This document shows positions 1 through 11,318 of a stretch of DNA of 64,000 nucleotides, piece by piece; position 1 is the first letter of the stretch, and each line of letters starts with the position of its first letter. The DNA is from Liopterus haemorrhoidalis. Its lineage: Eukaryota > Arthropoda > Insecta > Coleoptera > Dytiscidae. Made by a program: the position numbers and the translations under genes. Where the stretch lies: assembly GCA_963971575.1 (NCBI GenBank), contig OZ020616.1, positions 16,089,575-16,153,574 on the forward strand, in the 5' to 3' direction. A model generated the notes under the pieces. The model was given only the letters and a program-made list of their open reading frames with translations. It did no database searches and was not told the DNA's origin.

Positions 1-465
1 TCGGGCTTTGTTAATCGATTTTGGAATCACACTAATTCCAAGTTGAACCTAAAAAGAAAATTTTAATTTTAGTTGTTCAATATATTACATATTGTTAAGG
101 TCTAGTGTTTCAATAATACAGGGTGTTCATTTTAATTTTCCATTATTGCTATTTCAAGAACTATAGGAGCTACGATGCTGGTTAAATCAAACAACAATTT
201 ACATTTTATAAAAGTATATTAATGAGAGAAGCAATTTTTTGCTTCGACCAGTGGCTCTCAAATGTACGTAATGCAACTTTCTTATTTTAAATGGGGACAC
301 ATTTTTTTGCTTATTCGAAAGAGTTTTGAATTAAACGATATAAATAAGTCATACCCTTACATCACAAAATAATTAACTAAATTGCGAAGATATTTATATG
401 TTACGTTTATCTTTAGTATTTATTTAAATAAAACTAAGTAATCTTTAATATTTTGTTTCACAATG

Positions 466-700
466 ATATATTAAATTATAATGTATAATATAAGAATTTT
501 AATAGATAAATATTGACTTGCAGATTTGATGTGAAGCATTTTCTTGATTTGGAAACTTAATTTATGCTTCCAAAATACAATTAAATAAAAACCTTTATTA
601 TAAAGCTTTATTATAAAAAACATGCTCAATTCAAATAAAAGGAAACAAACTGCTAGGCGGCAGAACGGAAACCCATTTTGTGACGTATTTACTAATATTG
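466..700. repeat. Left copy of a ~230-bp direct repeat
   Basis: This stretch reappears in the same orientation at 2303-2510, with shared landmarks such as 'gatttgatgtgaagcatttt' and 'gtgacgtattta'. The copies look roughly 80-85% identical by eye. They flank the mariner at 767-2300, so a tandem duplication of non-coding DNA probably predates that insertion. Bases 1-465 are AT-rich and show no gene. Confidence 0.6.
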
Positions 701-1007
701 TCTATTATCAACGTATATTTTTCAAAATTAACCTGTTAAGTAATATTGTTCTGCAAATATGACATACTCTCTCCGTCCGAAAATATGGTATCATCATCAT
801 TAGCGCGACAGCCCGAAGTGAGCCTCGGCCTCCTGTTTCTAGGTTTCATGACCATTTTTTCAATTTATGTACATTTAGGAGTAATATGGTCAGAAACACG
901 TCATTTTTTTTTAATCTAATATGGTCAGTACTGCGTCAATTTTTTAGCGTACACAGAAAGGCACCTACAGTTTATAGCCGGTTGCGAACGGCTAAGCAGA
1001 ACCTGTA

Positions 1008-1410
1008 AAGGCCTTATCACACTAGAGTTATTATTCAAGTCTAAACTTGGAAAATTAAAGTCTTTGCATTCGAATCGAAGTCTTGTGCGTGTGATAGTAT
1101 GAAGAAAAAACCTAGGTTTTGAAGACCAGGCAAATGAAACAGGATACAATTTCTCGGTCTCTTTACCCAGGTCTTACAGCTGACGCGTCTTTGTCTTTTG
1201 TTTATGTCTCGTGTTGTTAAAATAACCTTTCAAAATATAACTGTCAACTGTCATAATTTCACGATGTGCGCATGGGTAAACAAACAATTTCCAAGTCTTA
1301 ACTAATATTCAAATACCGTGTTTTATGTCAAGACCTGAAGACTTGAATCCTGAAAAAAAAAAACCTACAAAAATAAGACTTGGATAGCGTTCTAGTGTGA
1401 TACGCCTTTA
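1008..1410. mobile_element. TIR element, short copy, nested in the mariner
   Basis: The ends AAAGGCCTTATCACACTAGA and TCTAGTGTGATACGCCTTT are inverted. The same element occurs at 17514-18180, where about 260 bp more is present, encoding a MADF-like peptide. The present copy lacks that segment, so it is an internal-deletion derivative. Class is uncertain; PIF/Harbinger is suggested by the MADF gene in the longer copy. Confidence 0.7.
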
Positions 1411-1440
1411 ATTTGCATAAATATTTTTACACAAATTATT

Positions 1441-1515
1441 TGACATAAGAAGGAATTGAACTCACGTCTGTGCCCTTGCCAAGCGGACAAATAGCAGGTA
1501 CAGACGATTTAACGT
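1441..1515 (-). repeat. tRNA-like (SINE) fragment
   Basis: On the minus strand a good polymerase III B-box (GAGTTCAATTCC) follows a plausible but degenerate A-box region. It is too imperfect for a functional tRNA and most likely is the head of a tRNA-derived SINE. Confidence 0.35.
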
Positions 1516-1625
1516 TTGCAGCTACAGGCTTGCTTGAAAATATGGTATACAGTACTTAAAAAATGTGGGATTAACGAAAGTAATACATATTAACTTGATC
1601 TTTTTTTGTTTTTATTTCTAAATAA

Positions 1626-2140
1626 GTGGTTGCTAGGCAACTAATAAACTTTTGTAATGGCGCGCAAATTGTCTTGCATATCTCAAAAGTAATACACAAA
1701 AAAGGGTGTTTTAGGCAAATTAAAGTGACACCCGCTGTGCTAACAAAATGGGCAATTTTGATCAAAATTGTATTAAATTGCGAGGAAGAAGTTTCAAATC
1801 GAGTTAAATCACAATCGCCAAATAGTCCAGATTTTAGTTTATTGGATGTTGGCTTTTTCAATTCTATATAATCCTTACAACATATACAGCTTCACCGAAT
1901 ACAATCGACGAACTGATTGAATGCGTACAAAATGCATTTAATGCATTTAAGGTACAAACCCTTGATAATGTTTTTCTAACATTACAAACTTGTCTAGAAG
2001 CAACCATGTTAGCAAAGGGAGGGAATGCCTGTAAGATTCCGCACATTAATAAGGCAATACTTCATCGTAAGGGACGATTACAAACAACATTAACATGTTC
2101 CATACAAGCTGTGGAGACAGCTACGTCCTTGTTAAATTAA
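1626..2140 (+). pseudogene. Mariner-type transposase remnant (C-terminal)
   Basis: Two adjoining frames, shifted near 1862, encode the end of a DDE transposase. The first ends with SPNSPDFSLLDVGFFNSI, matching the plant-type 'PNSPDxNxLDLGFF' block that carries the third catalytic Asp. The second continues with IDELIECVQNAF, a 'VFLTLQTCLEA' helix and a 'KIPHINKAILHRKGRL' tail, then a stop at 2138-2140. The N-terminal helix-turn-helix and first two catalytic Asp are not recognisable. It is a dead gene. The family assignment rests on these C-terminal blocks and the TIRs. Confidence 0.7.
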
Positions 2141-2302
2141 AACTTTTTGTATTATTCTTTGTATTACTAGATATTTGTAACTATTTCTTAAATAAAAGCA
2201 TTCTAATTAATTAAAATTGTAAATGTGTCATTCTATCTAATTTTAGGACAAAACAAAAAAAAAAAATCAAAGTGCATACCATATTTTCGGACGGAAGCAG
2301 TA

Positions 2303-2510
2303 TTAAATTATCATGTATAAAATAAAAAATTTACTAAATAATTATTGACTTGTAGATTTGATGTGAAGCATTTTCTTACTTTGAAAATTTAATTTTTACT
2401 TCCAAAATACAATTTAAAAAAAAGTTCAAATGAAAGGAAACAAACCGCTAGGGGGCAGCACAGAAGCATATTTTGTGACGTATTTAAAATGGTCTATTAT
2501 CGTAACTAAA
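2303..2510. repeat. Right copy of the ~230-bp direct repeat
   Basis: Direct repeat of 466-700, lying immediately right of the mariner. Nothing in it looks coding. Confidence 0.6.
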
Positions 2511-2724
2511 TATTTATCTTAAGCGTTAAAGAACGTTATAATATCCGAGCAACATAGTTTTCAAACAAAAAAATCAACGTTACTAACCTTCTAACATTTG
2601 TACACAAGTAGATGTAATATGCACGGATTTCAGAAAAGCTTTTGATAAGGTAAATCATTAATTTTACGGTTACTAATAAAAAAACTAATGTCCCTTGAAT
2701 TACATGGAAACTTATTGTTCTGGC

Positions 2725-3051
2725 TGATAGACCGGGAGCTCATGACAGTTTTTGGTCTCCGATTTTATACAGCATGCCTTTTGGAGGAGAGAATATTTAC
2801 CCTGTGACAACAAAAAAGGGATGGTACTAAACCCCTGCACGCTTTCCGGTCATAGGGAAAATTGCATTTCCACTTGCACAAAAATGTTGTGTTTTTCTCT
2901 GATTTAATATTGCTTGCCCTTTTGTCAAAAGAAAGTTAAAACAAATTTAAAGTCTTTTAATTATAGGCATGCGATTCGCAGGGTCCCAAAGGGCTCAAAC
3001 GGTCACGTGATCTTGTAATAAAAAAATATGATTTTCCGCGTTTTCATACAG
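2725..3051 (+). repeat. Dispersed repeat (segments A-B), copy 1
   Basis: Segment A (2725-2967) is nearly identical to 63496-63737 and appears inverted at 63829-64000. Segment B (2968-3051) is present in inverted orientation at 63738-63828. The unit is non-coding and directly precedes the 140-bp tandem array. It is probably part of a larger unclassified transposon. Confidence 0.7.
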
Positions 3052-3229
3052 ATGCCGATGAAAAGAGTTAAAGTTTGTGTCATAAAACCTCTATAAAAAA
3101 ATTGGCATGCAGCCCTCGTTGGCCCAAGGGAGGAAAATTTCGGAAAATATTTGTGAAAATTTTAATAGGATTTTACGTGATCTTAAACAACACCAAATAA
3201 AGTAAAATGTTAATTTTATAGTGTAAAAT

Positions 3230-4130
3230 GTCCAAAATTTAAATGGCATGCATGCCGAGGAAGCCCATCACATTATAAATAATAAGAAAAGTTGCAAAAA
3301 AAAATTGGAAAATTTAGGTCATATTATTTTGCATGCCTTTTTGCATTTCACTAAATAATGTTGTTTTTAGCTCAAATACAAAATGGCATGCATGCCAAGG
3401 AAGCCTATCACATCATAAGTAATATGAAAAGATGCAAAAAAAAAAATTGGAAAATTTCGGCCATATTATTTTGCATGCCTTTTTGCATTTCTCTAAATAA
3501 TGTTGTTTTTAGCTCAAATACAAAATGGCATGCATGCCGAGGAAGCCCATCACATCATAAATAATAAAAAAAGTTGTAAAAAAAATTGGAAAATTTAGGT
3601 CACATTATTTTGCATGCCTTTTTGCATTTCACTAAATAATGTTGTTTTTAGCTCAAATACAAAATGGCATGCACGCCGAGGAAGCCCGTCACATCATAAA
3701 CAATAAGAAAAGTTGCAAAAAAAAATTGGAAAATTTCGGCCATATTATTTGGCATGCCTTTTTGCATTTCTCTAAATAATGTTGTTTTTAGCTCAAATCC
3801 AAAATGGCATGCATGCCGAGGAAGCCCATCACATCATAAATAATAAGAAAAGTTGTAAAAAAAATTGGAAAATTTAGGTCACATTATTTTGCATGCCTTT
3901 TTGCGTTTCACTAAATAATGTTGTTTTTAGCTCAAATACAAAATGGCATGCACGCCGAGGAAGCCCGTCACATCATAAACAATAAGAAAAGTTGCAAAAA
4001 AAAATTGGAAAATTTGGTCATATTATTTAGCATGCCTTTTTACATTTCACTAAATAATTTTGTTTTTAGCTCAAATACAAACTGGCATGCATGCCGAGGA
4101 AGCCCATCACATCATAAATAATAAGAAAAG
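3230..4130. repeat. 140-bp tandem array, about 6.5 units
   Basis: Units start near 3241, 3381, 3523, 3662, 3802, 3941 and 4080, a period of about 140 bp. Each holds the palindromic GGCATGCATGCC or GGCATGCACGCC, then 'gaggaagccc', an A-run and a 'ttgcatgcctttttgcat' block. Alternate units share variants (CATGCC versus CACGCC), suggesting a ~280-bp higher-order dimer. Short frames across it, such as those at 3358 and 3918, are artefacts of the repeat. Bases 4131-4554 to its right are AT-rich AKR intron. Confidence 0.9.
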
Positions 4131-4554
4131 TTTTTTGCATATTTTCTTTTTATATATTTTTTTTTACTTTGCATGCCTTTTAACAGAATCTTTAATACTT
4201 ATGATATTTTCTTCCTAACACTACGCCAATTTAAAAACAAAATTATGAGTTTATTACCAAATATAACAATTGTTTAAATTATTATTATTACTTTCATTTC
4301 ATACAACTATTAATGTATTAATGTATTTTTTGTTTTACTTCTTTCTTTTCTGTAATGTTTACTATTTAGTTTAACCAATTAATTTGTACTTAAACTTGAT
4401 GTATTACGTGAAAACTTTTTTTAGGAATTTTTTTCCTGTAATTTTTCCTATTAACTATAAAAATAAAAAACAAAATAAAAAAATTAAACACATGCGTAGT
4501 AGGAGAACATACTATTTTAAGCATATGAATAAGATTTATGACAAATATATTTAC

Positions 4555-4938
4555 CAAATATTTCAATATAATCTGCGCTGGTGTTTTATTATATTCTTTA
4601 GCGAGTTTCATAATGGTTCGATCATTTAATACCGTTCCATATCCACCGTGAGGTCGTCCTAAAGGACAATAAGCAGTTACTGTAATATTTCGCATTTTGC
4701 AAAATTCGATCAGTTTCTTCTGATTCAAATATGGATGTGCTTCAATTTGATTATTAACAGGCTTGATCTTGCAGTTGGAGAGTAGTCTGTCAATTTGTTC
4801 ACTGTTAAAATTTGAGACTCCAATGTATTTTGTAAGCTTCAAATTAACACATTCTTCAAGGGCTCGCCATGTTTCTAGATAGTCAATGTCGGTGAAAAGT
4901 GGCTGGCCAAGTCTCATAGGCCAAAGACTTCCACCTTC
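4555..4938 (-). CDS. Aldo-keto reductase, exon 4 (residues 119-246)
   Basis: The exon runs from an acceptor (tttttag|GAAGG) at 4938 to a donor (TTTG|GTAAAT) at 4555, giving 384 nt in phase 0. It contains TKYIGVSNFNSEQI, KPVNNQIEAHPYL and VTAYCPLGRP, the conserved core of the AKR barrel after the catalytic His. It stops at PAQIILKYL, where the next exon should begin with the Arg-Trp block and the Lys-Ser NADPH-binding loop. No such exon is visible between 1 and 4554, so about 70 residues are missing. They lie beyond the window or the gene is broken. Confidence 0.9.
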
Positions 4939-5070
4939 CTAAAAAATAATGTAAAGTGTGAATTTAATGCATTTCAGAATTTTGTAGGTATTATATAGCT
5001 AACATAAGCTGGCAGGTTGCGCAGTAGCGAAAAACATGAAAGAGGGCGTCGTTCAAGATTATTAAAGTAA

Positions 5071-6239
5071 AAGGTTGTCTCGTATAAACTTGTAGTGGTG
5101 GGGGTTAATAGATAGACTGCGCGTCATCCGTATTCTAACGGGACGTCAGTCTTTGTTTATCGTATATGTTATATGCACGTGAAGTTTGATTTTTGGCTGT
5201 AAATATAAAAATATCGTTTAATTTTTTTATTTTCTACTTGTTTTAATTTCTTTTTCTTCGAAATGAATGTTTATTCGTTCTAAATAAATTTTCTTACATT
5301 CATTTTTGATGTGAAGAATAATAAGCGAAATTTTTCAATATTTTAGTTTTAGGGTGTCCCACCGTAACTACCGTAATATTCATAAAATTGAAAAAATGCA
5401 TAGAACAAATAAGATTTGTTTTCTTATAAACAATTTTTATTGTATAGTTTTATCTGTTGAGATAGTTCTGTTTATAAATGAAATATTTTAAGTTTTTTAG
5501 TACCAATTTTAACCCAGAAACAACCCCTAAGAAAATTTTGAGATACCATGCCTATATTTCCTAGGCTTACCTGCAAATACTTCTAAGTCCGAGAAGCATA
5601 ACTTTTTAGGAGAGGCAAAAAACTTGCTACAATCATTATTTTAGAACTCTGTTTTATGAAATTTTCATGAAATATCAGTAGTACAGTTTCAGTTACAATA
5701 GGTAAAACATTTTATGATTATTTTATCATTTTTGTATTATTTTACAGAAACAATAAAACAAAACAAAACAAAAATAAATAAATACAGTTGAAAATCGGAC
5801 TTAAAAGGTTTTACAAGTAAGCCTACGATTTGAATCCTGGTTCTACTCTATTGTACCAAATTTCGTTAAAATACGTTCAGCCGTTTTTAAAAACAGATTT
5901 AACCTCCAATTTTATTAATTACTATATTATTATACCAATTTGTTTTTCTATTTTTATTTAAATATACCTAAAATTATATTTGTATTCGATTTTATTGTTA
6001 TTTATTAACTATAACCACCCAAATACAAAATCCCATCAACTTAAATTTTATATAAATCAGTATAAAGCTTCCTGAGATTTTTATTTATAATTTATTCAGT
6101 AGAACTGTCTTGAAATAAATATCTATTATGAAAATAGTCAATAAAAATAGTTAAAAACGTGCAACATCTATATTAATTATGTATGCTAGTTTGAACGTAT
6201 GCTAGTTATGCTAGTGGTCAGAAGTTACGAGACAACCTT
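5071..6239. mobile_element. TIR element with AGGTTGTCTCGTAAC ends, copy 1
   Basis: The left end has AGGTTGTCTCGTA and the right end TTACGAGACAACCT, an inverted pair. The interior matches copies at 28868-29340 (truncated) and 55110-56636. It is AT-rich and non-coding. The TSD could not be fixed, though the flanking TTA/TAA would fit PIF/Harbinger. It lies in AKR intron 3; the rest of this intron (6240-7083) shows no gene. Confidence 0.65.
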
Positions 6240-7083
6240 TACTAGTTTGGAGTTTACAAACTCTTAATTTTAATTTATAAGTATAAGTATTAATTTATAA
6301 GGTTGTGAACTATAACATACAGTTACGTATAACAAACATTTATGTTAATTCTAAGTACTAATTCTAATTTCGAGATTGTGAACGCAGCATAAATTTGGAC
6401 ACGCTCGTGCATGTACAATGTATAGATGCGTTTTTCCTCGACTGTACTCGGGTGCCACAACTTACGTCTCACTCACTCATAATACTGACGCATTCTGTAC
6501 GGTACAGGGTCCCACCGGCCAGCATAAGATAGCCCGACAGTATATAGTAAGTGGTTAAAACAAACTAAAAATCATAATATATATACAGCGATTATTTTGA
6601 TAGACAAAAAAACATTTTTCTTAATTGTTCATATTATTTACGAAAATAAAATAGGACTTATATGGTTGAATAGCAAAAAAGCTATAAAATAAATAAAAAG
6701 CTCTAAAATTTGGGTTCTAGGGCCTCACATTTTTATCTAGACTAAACAATGTAAGAGAATTTCAAAAACTCAAAAGGAAAATCTCTAAGTTTACTGCTTT
6801 CGAGAAATTTCGATTTTTTTTTGTTATTGAAAAATTCAGTAATATTAAAAAAAGCTTTTTTCGGGATTTGCTTCAAATGGTAATTTAAGACATCAAGATT
6901 ACAAAAAATGAAACCGCAAGTCTTTTAGCTTTTCACATGTGGTCATATGAATATTAAAATCTTGCCAATTCCATCTTTTGACCATACCAAGACTTCTGGT
7001 CACCTTACCTATGTTTTATTCCATACTTATGACTTTTAATTGTTTACTATAGTAGAATAAACTAAAGTTCAAAGTTATATTAC

Positions 7084-7200
7084 CTGCCATCCAAAAGGCC
7101 AGTGCATCAAATACAGGTCCAAATAATCCAACCCAAGGTTTTCTAGAGTATCTTTACAATTTGGAACAACTTGATCGAAAGAGTGGTACGTATTCCATAA
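7084..7200 (-). CDS. Aldo-keto reductase, exon 3 (residues 80-118)
   Basis: Bounded by tttcag|TTATGG at 7200 and GGCAG|GTAATA at 7084; 117 nt in phase 0. It reads [33 protein letters not shown]. His112 in LMHWP is the catalytic histidine of the AKR tetrad, 67 residues after Asp45 as in characterised family members. The 17.2-kb intron upstream of this exon is filled with nested transposons. Confidence 0.93.
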
Positions 7201-7457
7201 CTGAAATATAATAATTTTGATTAATTCTATGTTTACAAAGAAAATATATCTTCTTATGTGCTGCAAAGAGAATTGTGGAATTGGGCATTTTAACCCTGCC
7301 CTTCCTATACATCCATCAGTGCCTCCTGCATGTACATCACAACCTCTCTACGTACTCTGCCCAAAGTTATCTCCACGTACACGACACCATCGCCCTCGCC
7401 CCCTCCGCCCACCCCCTTACTGCAGCTCTGCCTCTTGGCTAAAAATGTCTTAAGCCT

Positions 7458-7921
7458 GGAACAGAATGCACAGCGCGCTACGGCGTCAGCGCGCCGTCAT
7501 TTGCGACAGCGTTGCGTTAACGCCGTTGAGAATTTTCGCCTGCACACAATGCAATAATTTTTAACGCCGTCAAGTGTCACTTGACAACCTATATCTGTGT
7601 TTATACATGCGATTTCTTTTATTAAAAGTATAATGGATGATGAAGACTTGTGTGTGATGTTATTTATGTTGTATGCAAGTTATTTATACATACAAACACT
7701 TTATTATTCAGTAAAAACTGAGGTTAGGTGTTCTGCGTCAACGTTCAACGGCGTCAAAAGTTGGAAGTTGACGAACATTCAGTATCAACGGCGGTCGAAC
7801 GGCGTAGGACGTTGTCCATTCTGTGCACTTGCGTACGACAGCTTGGGTTTAACTTTCTCCTGACAGATAGCGCCGTACGAACGGCGTCAACGCGCCGTCA
7901 AACTCGTTGCATTCTGTTTCC
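7458..7921 (+). mobile_element. PIF/Harbinger-like non-autonomous element
   Basis: The ends GGAACAGAATGCA and TGCATTCTGTTTCC are inverted, with GC-rich CGGCGTCAACGCGCCG motifs just inside. An ATG frame from 7633 starts with an acidic MDDEDL peptide followed by hydrophobic residues. This resembles the first exon of Harbinger genes, but the resemblance is weak. The element interrupts a LINE reverse-transcriptase remnant that continues at 7922. Left of it, 7270-7457 ends in a hAT-like terminus (CTTACTGCAGCTCTG). Confidence 0.5.
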
Positions 7922-9510
7922 CACTCTAATGATACCGAGAGCATTGCCGCGAATTCCGTAGCGCACGAGTTTGTTGCACAGAATGTCATATGACACGCAG
8001 TCAAATGCTTTGGTAAGGTCGCAAAAAGTAGCTGCAACGTGAAAACCATTTTCCAATCCCTCCATCACGTCGGCAAACAACGCAGTAGCTGCCTTCGTGG
8101 TGGACAAACCTGGTGGAACCCATACTGACTAGCTGTTAGCAAGTTATTTTTATTTAAAAAACTATTAACCTTTTTTTTAAAGCCGCTTCAAACACTTTAG
8201 AAAAAATAGGCGTAATGGCTATCGGCCTAAAATTAGAGGGATCATTTACAATTCCATTTTTTTTTTTTTTAAACAGGAGTAACTTTAGTTAATTTTAGCA
8301 CCAGTGGAAATATGCCCGTTTCAAACGAACAATTTATAATATTAATTAAAGGTTTGGAAATAAATTCTGCTGTCGACTTGAGTAGAGTTACGTTAATATC
8401 ATAGATGTCTGTGCTTTTGCTATTATTTAGAGATTTAATAATATTAATAATTTAATTTTCGTCGACTGGCATCAAAAAGATAGCTACAGATGAAAAAAAT
8501 TTATTGAAATCATTAGGTGATAATGAGCTTTTAAGTTTATTATTTTTACAATTATTTTTTTTTTACCTGTTTCAGTCCTAATGATTTCCTAAGATGTTCT
8601 TGATTTATTGTCAGACGTCAGTATAAGTTCACTATAATAATTTCGTTTGGTTTCGTTTATTAGTATTTTATACAGTTTTTTTAAACGTTTATACATTGGC
8701 AAAAAAGTGTTATCTTGCTTACATAGATCGTATACAAAATCTAAAAACATTTTTTTTTGTTGTTGTAAATTTTGTGTATACCAGCTCTTCTTTAGATTTT
8801 TTTTTCAGACGATTTGTTCTTCGATAGGGAAAAAATCAAGACCACAACAAAATATTTTTAAAAACTCCTCTGTTTTTACATTTACATTTGAGATGTTATA
8901 AATAAGTTGCCAGTTCATTTCAGCTATCCATGTTTTGAATTTATTTATATTGTAATTATTAAAATTTTTACTGTACAAGGTATTAATAGTAGAAGAATCT
9001 TCAAAGTTGAAGTTATGTTCAAATACAAATTCTATAGTGTGGTGATCTGAAATGTGCAAATTTATAACATCTGTTTTACATATTAATCTATTTATACCAG
9101 TAATAACATTATCTAAACATGAGCCAGTACCCAGATAGGAGTAACGTGTAATTTGGTAATTAGTAATCCATAATCCGAATGAAGACATAATATCCGCAAA
9201 TTCATGATATCTACTATCTTGGGTACGAAAATCAATATTGAAATCTCCACAAAGAGTTATTTCATGGTTTTTGTAACTTTTGCTTATACAAGTCGATATT
9301 TCGTGTAAAGTGTTTATAAACATTTCAAAATTACCGATTGGTGATCGGTATACACATTAATTTGCTTATACATATTATACATATTAATGACAATTAATCT
9401 GTATAAGCAAATTACAACTGCAATTATTTCGCAGTGTACTTCTATTGAAAATTGTTTTACCAATTTTCTACCATCCGCCACCAAGTGCCTAAACTTCGTA
9501 AGATTCAAAA
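7922..9510 (-). pseudogene. Jockey/CR1-like LINE remnant: endonuclease and reverse transcriptase
   Basis: Reading leftward on the minus strand, 9323-8805 encodes an apurinic-type endonuclease domain with ITLCGDFNIDF and the DNVI and SDHHTIEF blocks. The reverse transcriptase follows after frameshifts: NFRPIAITPIFSKVFE near 8240-8180, SQYGFH near 8110, and FCDLTKAFDCVSYDIL around 8020-7970. The 5' part near 9510-9324 still holds 'AVVICLYR', the start of the endonuclease fold. The sequence is broken by frameshifts and a Harbinger insertion at its 3' side. It is a dead insertion in an AKR intron. Confidence 0.8.
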
Positions 9511-9663
9511 AATAAACTAAAAAATATCTAATTTCAAGGATTTCTACTCTACTGAGGAATACCTACGAAATGATTTTGATGACTTAAATGAGGTTCTGTG
9601 ATCAAGCTTGTCCTGCTTTTCGTCCAAACCTCACATTATGTTCTATCAATTTGAAATGTTTTT

Positions 9664-9710
9664 AGGGTTTTGTAGGTATGACCAAAAAACCCTTATACCG
9701 TCATTTTGTC

Positions 9711-9744
<34 letters not shown>

Positions 9745-10778
9745 TCGGTAAAAATTGTAGCCAAACGGCTAAACCTAGAGAGTTGAAAATTGGCATGCTT
9801 GTACAACTTTTTGACCCGCACATAGGAAAAATACTAAAACATCTAAAAAACATATCCCCCTAAAAATATAAACAAATATGTGCTCATCGAAAAAAAAAAT
9901 ATTTTTTTAAAATTCTGAGTAGGGTATCAAATGAAAGCCCTTAGTACGTGGATTAACGATCAAAATTTAATTTTTGCAAATTAAATTATTTTGAGGCGAT
10001 TTTTGCCAAAATTGTGCAAAAAATTTTTTGTCCCACACCCTGTAGCCCAGATGGTTTAAACTAAAAATGTGAAAAAATTCTAAGTAATGTATAATGGTGT
10101 GAACCGGAATAGTACAACAGGAATTTTTGATCAGATTATGTTTTCGGAAAATAACGCATTTTTTGTGTTTTTTGGTTGACGATGCATACATGTTATACTC
10201 TTATAACACACTAAGTTGATAAGCGTTTGGTGGTCTAGCGGCTCAGTTGCTCGACAACCACACAGGATCGTTATTCACTACACAGGTTCGTTCCTGGCTT
10301 GTGGAGTCAATTTTATTTTTTGTTTTTTTTTTTTTCATATTTATTATGTTTAAATTAATTTGTTAAAATTCTAGTTATATTTTAGCACATTTTGAATTTA
10401 ATTTTCAAGAGCGTAAATTTAATAACCAATTGGAATTATATTTTCATTCTGTGTCATTTATACGAAGCCAGAGGGGCGGAGCGTATGATTTAAGACAACC
10501 AATGAAAGCCATAGGCCCAATTTTCAAAATATTAATGAACCTTGTTATATGAAAAAAATACTGCACTTATTTAGTAACCTAAATAATGATATTAGGTATT
10601 CGAATTAAAATTAACAAAAAAATATTTTAACATAAAATTTGTTTTTAAAGCTCTGAGATTAACAGACGATATATTATTTTAAAAAGATCGTTCATCTTGC
10701 CGTGGTTACTACAAAAGCAAAATTTGTCCTACACACTCAGCATGCCGCCTTCACTTATTATATACCTGCGAAACCCTG
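9664..10778. mobile_element. Dispersed AGGGTTTTG repeat, copy 1, with tRNA-like insert
   Basis: It starts with AGGGTTTTGTAGGTATGACC and ends with CTGCGAAACCCT, a short inverted pair. It carries a (GTCT)n run at 9713-9744 and the block 'gccaaacggctaaaccta'. A second copy is at 41213-42057, and a short minus-strand fragment lies near 48030-48085. No protein is encoded. Similar AGGGTT-ended repeats with GTCT runs are common in insects; the class is unresolved. Confidence 0.65.
10221..10303 (+). repeat. tRNA-like module inside the dispersed repeat
   Basis: A polymerase III A-box (TGGTCTAGCGG) and B-box (GGTTCGTTCC) are spaced as in a tRNA, with a D-loop-like GCTCAGTTGCT between them. The acceptor stem is not convincingly paired, so this is a tRNA-derived sequence and not a working tRNA gene. 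In the other copy of the repeat, a different tRNA-like module occupies the same place (41661-41700). Confidence 0.55.
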
Positions 10779-10897
10779 CAATGTGTGAAAATTCACACTT
10801 CACATCAATTATGTGTTTATTTTCCTGTTTGCAATTCTTAAAATATAATTTGTATATTACTGTAATGCATATTATTCCATTTATAAATTGTGTAGTA

Positions 10898-11318
10898 CAG
10901 TGGTTCCCAACCTTTTGACTTGTGGAGCCCTTTTTAAAATCAATTTCTATGGCGGAGTCCCTTACGCCTACCCTATGTCTTACAAATTAATGGTGTTTAG
11001 AAGTAATGTACCGGTGGAGGGGGTAGATTTTTTCACTAAAAGTTTACTTTTCTCAGATTTTTATAAAATGAAGCAAATAATCAAAATACACGCAGATTAT
11101 TCAAACAACAATGCATCTCGCCGATCAGAGTCCTTCTAGAATCAAAAATCACTCGGACATACATTCAACTTGGCAAATTTTTGTTCAGAATGTAATTTCT
11201 GGTTTTTTTATTTTGATCTGTTTTGATCCGATTCTATTCAATTTTTATTTATTTTATTTCTAGGAACGGCTGCGGAGCCCCTGAGAAGTGCACGCGGAGC
11301 ACAAGTTGGGAACCGATG
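10898..11318. mobile_element. hAT MITE with 8-bp TSD GTGTAGTA
   Basis: The ends CAGTGGTTCCCAACCTTTT and CAAGTTGGGAACCGATG are inverted, as in many animal hAT elements. A perfect 8-bp duplication GTGTAGTA lies at 10890-10897 and 11319-11326. The 421-bp interior is non-coding. Bases 11319-12219 hold AT-rich intron with no recognisable gene, apart from a second hAT-like end (CAGAGCTGGGCC) near 11394. Confidence 0.85.

Larger units (their letters stand above)
767..2300 (+). mobile_element. Plant-type mariner-like element with Stowaway-like ends
   Basis: The element is 1534 bp, bounded by TA target duplications (765-766 and 2301-2302). The inverted ends read CTCTCTCCGTCCGAAAAT on the left and CTGCTTCCGTCCGAAAAT on the right (reverse complement), continuing through ATGGTAT. 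These closely resemble the termini of plant mariner and Stowaway elements. The interior encodes the C-terminal part of a matching transposase on the plus strand. A second TIR element sits inside it at 1008-1410, and a tRNA-like fragment at 1441-1515. The left part also holds a short GC-richer retroelement-like patch near 800-840. Confidence 0.75.

Noticed and set aside
2725..3051. Terminal repeats of one 61-kb element spanning the window (A segments at both ends)
   Set aside because: The two A copies at 2725 and 63496 are direct and the intervening region contains two unrelated cellular genes, so independent dispersed copies are far likelier.
3230..4130. Regular repeats reminiscent of a CRISPR array, and two repeat-derived ORFs
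   Set aside because: The 140-bp unit has no short repeat/unique spacer structure, and the genome is eukaryotic. The ORFs arise because the unit happens to lack stops in one frame.
10221..10303. A functional tRNA gene
   Set aside because: A- and B-boxes are good, but the acceptor and anticodon stems do not pair convincingly and the sequence lies within a repeat.
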